Positions 56,366 through 64,000 of a stretch of 64,000 nt of DNA are shown one piece after another (positions within the stretch are counted from its first letter, which is position 1; each line of letters begins with the position of its first letter). Position numbers and translations under genes: made by a program. Source of the DNA: Mycoplasma sp. 1654_15 (GTDB lineage Bacteria; Bacillota_I; Bacilli_A; Mycoplasmatales; Metamycoplasmataceae); assembly GCF_012516495.1 (NCBI RefSeq), contig NZ_CP051214.1, positions 744,001 to 808,000 of the forward strand. The letters are read 5' to 3'. The notes beneath the pieces were generated by a model that was not told where the DNA came from, made no database searches, and worked only from the letters and a program-made list of their open reading frames with translations.

Positions 56366-57232
56366 TTATGCTTTATCTTTTGAACCAAATTCTAATATTT
56401 TTTTCTCAATAGTTTCTTCCATTAATTTAATTCCAGGAGCATACATTTTTCTTGGGTCGTAATTTTTACCTTTTTTGATTTCTCCAGAAATAATAAAGTC
56501 TGTAATTCCTTTAGCATTTGCTAATTGTAATTCAGTATTTATGTTAATTTTAGAAATTCCTAGCTTAATAGCTTCTTGGATTTGATCAGTTGGAATTCCT
56601 GATCCACCATGTAAAACTAGAGGTAATTGTGTAGCAAAAGAAAGAGTTTTTAATGTGTCGAAGTCTAAAGATTTTCAATTTGGAGGATAAATTCCGTGAA
56701 TATTTCCTATACCTGCAGCAAGCATTGTTACTCCTGCTTCCTTCATTTTTAAAGCTTCTTCTACTGAAGCTATCTCTCCTAGCCCTACAACTCCGTCTTC
56801 TTCTCCTCCGATAGAACCAACTTCTGCTTCAACTGAAACATCTTTTTTAGAAGCTGCAGCAACCACTTTTTTAGTATTTTTTAAGTTAACTTCAAAACTT
56901 TCATGTGAACCATCATACATAACTGAAGTAAATCCTGTTTTGATAGCTGCTAAACAAGTTTCAACTGTTCCATGGTCAATATGAAGAACAACAGGAATTG
57001 TGATTTTTAAAAAGTCCATTAAATTTGTTACTAAATTAAAGACTGTTTTTACGCCTCCCATATATTTAAGTGCACCTTCTGAGATTCCTAAAATTACAGG
57101 TGAATTTAGTTTTTGACAAGTTGAAAGAATAACTTTAACTCATTCTAAGTTATTAATATTAATGTGTGGAACTGCATAACCATTTTTATGTGCTTTTTGT
57201 AAAATTTCTTTAGCATTTACTAATTTTTTCAT
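56366..57232 (-). CDS. fba: Fructose-bisphosphate aldolase, class II
   Basis: 288-residue zinc-dependent glycolytic enzyme. Substrate and zinc stretch PVVLHIDHGT near 80-89 with His84 and His87, EAEVGSIGGEEDGV near 135-148, and GIGNIHGIYP near 176-185 with a zinc His. AAGGAGA ribosome site. It follows rpoE by 16 bases on the same strand. Confidence 0.95.
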
Positions 57233-57248
57233 AGTATCTCCTTTATTT

Positions 57249-57497
57249 TTAATTATTAACAAAATTGTGTCTTAGTTTTCAAACATTATTTCCAACCATC
57301 ATAAAATGTCCGTCAACAGTAAGAAGTTTGTATAATTCACCTTTTTTTCTGATTAAAATATCTTCGAAAGTTAAATTTGGTAACTCTTCTTTCCATTTTG
57401 GTAAGAAATCTTTAAGTATCATATTGAATAAATCATCAAAACTAAGTTCTGAATTTCGTTTTAGTGCGTCAATTGCTGAAGTTATTAAAGTTTTCAT
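57249..57497 (-). CDS. rpoE: RNA polymerase delta subunit, N-terminal domain only
   Basis: 82-residue protein matching the folded HARE-type winged-helix N-terminal domain of Firmicutes RNA polymerase delta. The end, LTVDGHFMMVGNNVWKLRHNF, parallels the conserved LNIDGRFLAL...WGLR of Bacillus. The long acidic C-terminal tail of the Bacillus protein is absent. Delta increases promoter selectivity and recycling. Trp comes from UGA. It lies two bases after argS and 16 before fba. Confidence 0.75.
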
Positions 57498-57499
57498 TT

Positions 57500-59101
57500 T
57501 TACATCCTTTCTTTTGTACTTACGCCTATTAATTTTAGTCCTATTTTAAGAACAATTCCTGTAGCTTTTGCTAGTGCTAGTAAATTTGCTTCATTGGGAT
57601 TTCCAATAATTCTTGTATTTGAATAAAAAGAATTAAAAGTTTTCGCTAAATTAAGTAAGTATTGATTTAATAAATTAATTTTATAGTTTTTTGTAATTGT
57701 TGCAATAATTTCGTTGAATTCTTTTAAAGTATTTATTAATTTTATTTCATTTTCTTCAGAAAAAGAAGTAGCTTTGTATGTTTTAATATCAGATTTTAAA
57801 AGTAACTGTGCAATTCTAGCATAAGAATATTGAATTATATAAACTGGATTTTGATCTGAGATTTGATTCGCTTGATCTAAATCAAAATCTAAGTTGGTGT
57901 TTTCGCTTCTGTTAATCATAAAATAACGAATGGCGTCTTTTGAACAAAGTTCTAATAAATCCTTTAAAGTGAAGGATGTTCCTCTTCTTTTTGACATTTT
58001 GAGTTCTTCGTTGTTTTTGATTAATTTTACAAGTTGATAAATTAAAAAATCCACTTTATTTGGATAACCTAAAACAGATAATGCTGACTTCATTCTCTGA
58101 ACATAACCTATGTGATCTGCACCTCAAACATTGATTAATTTATCAGGTTTATTCTGTTTTATTTTTTGGAGATGATAAGTTATATCTGGAGCAAAATAAG
58201 TATATGAGCCATCTTGTTTTATAAGGACTCTATCTTTGTCATCGCCAAATTTAGTTGTTTTTAACCATAATGCGCCATCTTGTTTATATGTGTCTGGTAA
58301 ATTATTGATAGTTTGCTCTATTTGTTTTGTTTCATAAAGCTTCTTTTCTGAAGAAAAAACATCAAAAAAGATGTCTATTTTTGCTAAATCCTTTTTAATT
58401 TCTTCTAGAAAAATCTGAATACCTGTTTTTTTGAAAAATTTCAAAATGTCTTCATTTTCAAGACTTTGAGCTTCGTATTTGTTATTTACTAGCTTAAAAA
58501 TTTGTTGAGCTACTCAAACAATATCTGTTCCAAAGTATCCGTCATCAGGCATAGGAAAATCTGGATTAAATATTTGTTGGTAACGAGCAAATAAAGATTT
58601 AGCTAAATTATCAATTTGAACTCCATTATCGTTTATGTAATATTCTCGAATAACTTTGTTTCCAGCGTGTTCTAAAATATTAGATAATGTAGCTCCAATA
58701 GTTGCACTTCTTACGTGCCCTAAATGTAAGTAACCAGTAGGATTGGCTGAAACAAATTCGACATTATATATTTGATTTTGCTTCAAATTTCCATATTTTT
58801 CATCTTTTAAAATAATATCATTTACAATGTTCGCATATGCTGAATGAGAAATAAAAAAATTTATAAAACCTGGTTTTACAGCTTCTACTTTGGCAAGAAA
58901 TAATTTGTCTTTATCAATTTTATCGATTAGTTGATTAGCAAAATCTAAAACATCTAACTTGTATTTGTTACCAATAATCATTGCAATATTTGTTGAATAA
59001 TCTGCATGCGATTTTGAAGGAGTAAGAACTATATTTTCTTTATAACCCAAGCCATTAATTATTAACTGAAGTTCTTGCTTAATCAGTTCATCTATTTGCA
59101 T
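57500..59101 (-). CDS. argS: Arginine--tRNA ligase
   Basis: 533-residue class I synthetase. N-terminal tRNA-recognition domain, HIGH-type NPTGYLHLGHVRSATIG near 120-136, KMSKRRGTSFTLKDL near 367-381, and a helical anticodon domain with YIIQYSYARI. Start shares one base with the grpE stop. Several UGA codons as Trp. Confidence 0.95.
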
Positions 59102-60030
59102 TATTTTTTTCCTACAATTACAAGAGCTGGTTTTATAACTCTGTCATGTAATTTATAACCTATAGATTTAATTTCAATTATAGTTTCATTATTTGAAACG
59201 TCTTCTACTTGATAAACACTGTGGAAGTGTGAATCAAATGGTTCACCTTTTTTAGGTTCGATTTTTTGTACACCAAAAGATTCTAAAACATTTTCTAATT
59301 GTTTATACAACATTTCGAAGCCTTTTACGTAGTTTGAGACCGCTGGATTTTCTGTACTAACACCAAAGTCAATTGCTGATTTTAAATTTGAAAAGGGAGA
59401 AATAAATGACTCTAAGAATTTTTGTAAAGAAAACTTCTTGATATTTTCTTTTTCTTCTTTTGCTTTTTCGTACAACTCTTTTTTAATTTCTTCAACTCTT
59501 TCAGAACTTTTGGCTTCTAATTTTTGAATCTTATTTTTAAATTCAAATTCTGCTATTTTATGTTGTGCTTCTAATTTAAGAATTTTAGATTCTAAATCTC
59601 TAATTTTCTCTAAAAATTCTTCTTTTTCCTTCTTGTTATCTTCTGGATTTTCTTCCTTTGATTCTTTTTTAGATTGTTGTTTTGCTTGCTTTGATTTTTC
59701 TTTTTTTGGTGTTTCTTGCTTTACTGATTCTTGTTGTTCTTTTTCTTCAACAGTTTTTGACTCTTCAGTAGTTTTATTATCTTGTGCATTTTCTTCTTGT
59801 TGTTTTTTTCTTAAAGCTTCTTGCTTAGCTTCATATCTTGCTCTTTCTGCTCTTCTATGTTTATGTCAAAGTTCGATAATACCTGCCATTGAATATCCTT
59901 CTTCTGGTGTATCTTCATCGTTTTGATTTTCATCATCTTCTTCGTTTTCTTGTTCAGTTTCTGTTGAATCTTCAAAAACGCTTTCTTTTAATAATTCTTC
60001 GTCTGTAAATTTATTTTTTTTGTTTTCCAT
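59101..60030 (-). CDS. grpE: GrpE nucleotide exchange factor with long charged N terminus
   Basis: 309-residue co-chaperone of DnaK; most GrpE proteins have about 200. The C-terminal half is a good match: coiled coil (about 150-200), LQKFLESFISPFSNLKSAID, and PFDSHFHSVYQVEDV with VIKPALVIVGKK at the end. The first 140 residues are an acidic then Lys/Glu/Gln-rich region, disordered or coiled. AAGGAG ribosome site supports the 60030 start. Downstream of hrcA and trx in the same unit. Confidence 0.9.
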
Positions 60031-60048
60031 AATGCTCCTTTAAATTTT

Positions 60049-61080
60049 TTACTTGGGATTTTTTTGTTTATCATTTAATAATTTTTTATCTTTATTTTTT
60101 AGAAAATCTTCTAATAACTTGATACCTGTAAGTATAGCAGAATAATTCATTTTATTAGTGGAACCTACTATGCTTAATTCTTTCAAATTTGAAGATTCTG
60201 GAAATTTTTTAGAAATAAAAGATGTTTCTTTTGATTCTATGTTAATTTTTAAAGTCTCTTGCTTATCTTCGGGATGTAATTTTTCTAAAAATTCTCAGAT
60301 AGAGTTTTTTTCTATAATTTCTAAAATATCGATTAATTTTTGTCTTGATATATCTTTGTTTAAAATCAAAGAATTTTTATTATATATTTGTGAAGTGTGT
60401 TGTATTTGAAAATTAAAAATATTCTCCACAAAATGTTTCAATAATCCATCTGTATTTTTAATTTCCTGAGATAAAATTGGGCTTAAAATTTGTAGCGTGG
60501 TGGCTATTTGGCTAATTGACGTCCCTAGTAGTCTTTCTTTGAAAATTCTAATTGCTATTTGAACATCGTTTTTTGAAATAGATTCATTAAAATGAATTAT
60601 CTTATTTTCTACTTTTCCGCTTGAAGTTACTAGAACTACAACTCCTGAAGATTCATTAATAATTGTTAAATGTATTGACATTAATTTTTCATTAGTATTG
60701 TTTGTTGTAGCAACTAAAGTTATATTTGCGATATCAGAAATAATTCTTACTGCTTCAGAGACAGTTTCATCTATCGAAGTTCTACGTTTTGCGAAGATAT
60801 CTTCTAATTTTTGTTGTAAGTCATTATTAATATCATTTGCTAAAAATTTAGCGTAATACTCATACCCTTTTAAAGTTGGTATTCTACCACTAGATGCGTG
60901 AGATTTTTCTAAAAATCCTTCATTTTCAAGGAAAAGCATTGCATTTCTAATGGAAGAAGGGGCATAATCTAATTCATAATGAGTTTTTAAATTTTTTGAA
61001 CCTACTGGCTGACCAGTTTTTATATAAAGTTCAATTATGTATTTTAAATATCTAGCTGTTTTATTTTTTAATTCTTGCAT
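60049..61080 (-). CDS. hrcA: Heat-inducible transcription repressor HrcA
   Basis: 343-residue repressor that binds CIRCE operators ahead of chaperone genes. N-terminal winged helix (LYIKTGQPVGSKNLK and APSSIRNAMLFLENEGFL), followed by ASSGRIPTLKGYEYY, which is strongly conserved in HrcA, then the dimerisation and inserted domains. Lies immediately after trx and before grpE. I found no CIRCE sequence upstream of this unit. Confidence 0.94.
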
Positions 61081-61081
61081 A

Positions 61082-61411
61082 CTATTTAGTTAGCGCTTTT
61101 TCTACTTCTTGAATTAATTTTTCTTTTGGGCAATATTCAAAATTTTTAAATAAAATTTCTCCATCTTTTAAAACTAATTGTGTTGGAACTTTTAATACTT
61201 CAAATCTTGTACCTGCTTTTCTAAATAAACCTGATTCTTCTGCATTTACTTTAATAATTTGTACATTTTTATTGTCTTTGAAATGTTCTGATACAGTTTC
61301 CATAACTGGTTGCATCATTTTACAGTCTCCACATCATGTAACAAAAAATTCTAATAAAACTACGCCTTTTTCGATTTTTTCTTGTGCTTCTTTTCAAAGT
61401 AGTGTTTCCAT
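61082..61411 (-). CDS. trxA: Thioredoxin with CGDC active site
   Basis: 109-residue thioredoxin-fold protein. Active site TWCGDCKMMQPV with Cys27 and Cys30; the usual Pro between them is replaced by Asp. Conserved cis-Pro stretch VLKVPTQLVLKDGE near 76-89 is kept. Should reduce protein disulfides or serve MsrA. One base separates it from hrcA. Some Trp positions come from UGA. Confidence 0.9.
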
Positions 61412-61486
61412 ATTTGTTTAAAAACTTTTATAAATAAGAAAAATAAATTTTTATATTTTTAAATGTTCTTTATTTTTCTTCTTAAT

Positions 61487-62082
61487 TTAAAGTTTTACTC
61501 CTTTATTTATTGTTAAATTTGATAATTTTTTTGACTTTTTTACAATAGATATTGTTCTATATCCAAAGTAAATTAGTCCTAAAACTAGTAGTAAAAAAGA
61601 CATTGAAATTATACCATATTGCGACAATATACTGCCAAATAAAGCAAAACTAGAACATGATAAAAAACCTTCATTTCAAATAAAAGGCTGATAAGAATTG
61701 TTTGATGAAGTTAGAGAATTTCATCAAATTAATATTGAATTTTCAGATAAAAATTTAGGATCATAATTTGACATTTTTACAAAGTATTGAAAATAAATAG
61801 TAATTCAATTTATTGCAAAAAAAGTGGAAATTATGAAGAAAATATCTCACTTTTTTCAACTAAAAGCTTTAAAAATGAAGGTAGTTTTATACTTTAAAAT
61901 AACTAAGATAAAACATACATAAATAACGGGAGTAAACCAACCAAAGCTATTCCAAACAAGTAATTGCTTAGAGTATTTACACCATCTACTTTAATAAATA
62001 AACTTATAAATAAAAATAAAAATATAATAATTAATAAAATTTTAAAAATAATTAATACTAGATTTGACTTAATAATTTTCAT
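61487..62082 (-). pseudogene. Membrane protein gene interrupted by a frameshift
   Basis: The first frame starts at ATG 62082 (MKIIKSNLVLIIFKILL) and stops at a TAG at 61903-61905. The -1 frame is open from about 61990 to a TAA at 61487 and continues a plausible membrane protein: WNSFGWFTPVIYVCFILV, AINWITIYFQYFV, ILSQYGIISMSFLLLVLG. The switch must lie between about 61940 and 61985. A joined protein would have about 198 residues and four helices. I do not recognise the family. No homopolymer is at the site. The gene overlaps the end of the RNase J homologue by 14 bases. Confidence 0.55.
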
Positions 62083-63751
62083 AAAAAGCAACTATAATTA
62101 CTGGTTCTTTATCTATAGCTTTAAAGATTTTTCTTTTTATACTTTTTTGTATTTTTTCTTGAATTTCTTTTATTTGATTATCACTCATTTTTGTCTTAGA
62201 AACTGCTGAAAACTGAGTAAAAACTACATCGTTTATAATTTTATGCACTTTTTCTTTATTGTCTTTAGTTAAAATTCCATATGAGCTGATTATAAGTTCA
62301 GAAATTAATTTTTTTGTTTGTGTGTCTAATAATGCTGATACTACGATTGTTCCATCTCTAGAAAGTGTTTCTCTTTCTTTAATTACTTCTGTAGAAATAT
62401 CCCCGACTCCGAAACCATCTACAATAACTTCACCTCCATTTTTAATAGAGTGTTTTTGAGAAATCAATTCACCATCAAGGAAAAATGCAACTTTTTTGTT
62501 TTGTAAAATAATTATGTTTTCTTTTTTTACTCCTGCACGTTCTGCAGTTTTTCCTGCCACCACTAAATATCTATACAATCCTTGAATTGGTAAGAAAAAT
62601 TTTGGTTTTAATACTTTTAAGACTTCATAAATGTCTTCTTGTGAAGGTCTTGTTCTATAAAATTGAGTTTCTGTAATATCAACTAATTGTCTTGCTACTT
62701 TTGCTATTTCATCTAAAACTCTTGAATGTAGAACTTCCATACCATTAATTGGTGGCGCTAACATAATAACTGAATCTGTTTTTTTAAGCTTAAAAAAAAC
62801 ATCATCTTTTTCTAAGATTCTAAAGAATCTTTGATAAATTCTTTCTGGTGTAGAAGTTATTAAAATAACAGAATTATCTATTTTATTTGCTTGTCTGAAA
62901 TCAAAAAATTCTGGATAGTGAATATCTAGTTTTTGCTTTTCAGCTAGTCTTTGATTCATTTCTAAAAGATTATCGTAGTTTCTTCCATAAGTGGCTACTT
63001 TTCTTTTGTATTTATAAGCTAAATCAAGGATTTCTTGTATAGAAAGCATCTCTTCATCGTATGCTCCTACTATAATTCTGGAATTAGATTTTGTTGTTAA
63101 AAATGTTTGTTCTAAAAATTTTTTAGCAAATATTTTGTCTATAGTTTTACCTGGATAATTAGCCCTTGATGAATCAATCATTGTCATCAAAATTGGTTTA
63201 TCAGATTCTAAAGATTTTTTAAGAAAATTTAAATTTGTATTTCCGTAAATTCCTAAATTCCCAACAATAAAGTTAGATAAAAATAGAATTAAACCATCTT
63301 CTGTTTCAAAGTTATAACCATAAATTCCTGGAATAGAACCAGCTAATTGAATTGGTTTTACATAAACATCATCATCAATTTTGATTTTTTTAGTTAAAGA
63401 AACAATTTCATATTGATTGTTTGAAATTTTGTATTTAGTAAGCCTTTCCAAAATCAAAGCTTTTGTAAATGATGAACAAAAAATCTTCAATTTTGGTACT
63501 TTCATTATTAATCAAGGAAGTGCTGAAAAAGATTCATTTTTAGCATCTGTTAAAAAAACACCTTGAACTCTTGAAAAATTTTCTTCTATGTATGAAAAAT
63601 CTGGAATAACAGTGTCGATTCCAAGTGAATTACTAAGTGGAATTTTTGCTCCTGTGTTTATTAAAAATATTGAATTATCAATTTCTAAAACATAGGAATT
63701 TTTTCCATTTTCGTCTTGACCTCCAAGTGCAAAAAAACTAATTTTAGCCAT
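62069..63751 (-). CDS. RNase J homologue lacking catalytic residues
   Basis: 560-residue protein with the complete RNase J layout: metallo-beta-lactamase core, beta-CASP domain and C-terminal domain. The N terminus tracks the family closely (FFALGGQDENGKNSYVLEID; LGIDTVIPDFSYIEEN). The metal site is gone: HGHEDH is replaced by DAKNES at 69-74, the DAG of the first strand by NTG near 32, SGHG by YRTR near 373, and PVHGE by PIQGL. It therefore cannot cleave RNA like RNase J1 and may act as a partner, as RNase J2 does in Bacillus. AAGGAGA ribosome site. Between ylxM and an unknown membrane gene. Confidence 0.85.
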
Positions 63752-63760
63752 CTATCTCCT

Positions 63761-64000
63761 TTAATTTTGGTGTTTTTTATATATTTCTTCTAATTTATTT
63801 TTAGTTTTTTTTAAAGTATCAAAAACAGCAGAACGAGTTACTGCTAATTCTGTGGCAACTTCGTTTAATGAAAGATCTTCTACAAAATATAAGTGAAAAA
63901 CTTGTTTCTGATTTTGAGTTAATAAAAAAGAATATTTTTTAAATAAATTCATTCAATATTCTTTTTTTTCAAGCAAATCCAATTCTTTATTGTTGTTCAT
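63761..64000 (-). CDS. ylxM: YlxM-like sigma-70 region 4 helix-turn-helix protein
   Basis: 79-residue small DNA-binding protein, the ATG being the last three bases of the window, so a longer start outside cannot be excluded. LTQNQKQVFHLYFVEDLSLNEVA followed by VTRSAVFDTLKKTKNKLEE is the sigma region 4-like helix-turn-helix of YlxM, a protein linked to signal recognition particle genes. One UGA Trp lies near residue 16. Its neighbour upstream is not visible. Confidence 0.82.

Noticed and set aside
61412-61486. CIRCE operator ahead of trx-hrcA-grpE
   Set aside because: No TTAGCACTC-N9-GAGTGCTAA or close variant is present; HrcA targets are probably elsewhere.

Overview
This window is a compact, AT-rich chromosome segment from a mycoplasma, most likely the Mycoplasma hominis group (Mycoplasmopsis/Metamycoplasma type). 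In almost every gene UGA sits in frame inside conserved protein sequence and must be read as tryptophan (genetic code 4), so all gene ends given here use that code. Genes are packed tightly, often overlapping by a few bases, and there are no rRNA genes, insertion sequences, prophages or CRISPR arrays. I cannot name the species from the sequence alone.

Layout. 1-1410: a surface-anchored repeat-type protein, read leftwards, with a frameshift in a homopolymer. 1691-6492 (+): serS, a small membrane protein and a pair of overlapping half-size ABC exporters. 6559-9654 (-): Xaa-Pro aminopeptidase, rpmG, tRNA-Leu, tRNA-Ser and an amino acid permease, then aspS, hisS and a fused secDF up to 15300. 15466-16233 (+): an unknown membrane protein. 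16260-24126 (-): lspA, ileS, parC, parE, followed by a small membrane protein. 24773-26455 (+): uvrC. 26456-29781 (-): a decayed cysteine-peptidase remnant, a membrane protein with a TTG start, asnA, tRNA-Ile, rpsI and rplM. 29958-33046 (+): a sugar-type ABC transporter (ATPase and two permeases). 33033-38552 (-): rsmA, a tatD fusion, rsmG, prs, tyrS, msrA. 38704-41334 (+): gyrA. 41496-53007 (-): ligA, the ECF transporter core ecfT-ecfA2-ecfA1, hpt, rsmI, holB, tmk, recR, ybaB, dnaX, degV. 53115-55249 (+): a small unknown gene, lplA and an alpha/beta hydrolase. 55311-64000 (-): a Pro/Gln-rich membrane protein, fba, rpoE (delta), argS, grpE, hrcA, thioredoxin, a frameshifted membrane protein, an RNase J homologue with no catalytic residues, and ylxM.

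Much of the window is core information processing: six aminoacyl-tRNA synthetases, both type II topoisomerases, and the clamp-loader/recombination cluster holB-tmk-recR-ybaB-dnaX in the order usual for Firmicutes. The rest is import (ECF, sugar ABC, amino acid permease), salvage (hpt, prs, lipoate) and stress (hrcA, grpE, msrA, trx). The lifestyle suggested is a host-dependent parasite that scavenges precursors.

The most unusual points are the RNase J homologue whose metal motifs are all replaced, the tatD gene with a 150-residue extra N-terminal domain, a recurring short CTTC...GAAG dyad in unrelated genes, and a surface protein gene flanked and interrupted by homopolymers that could be phase variable.
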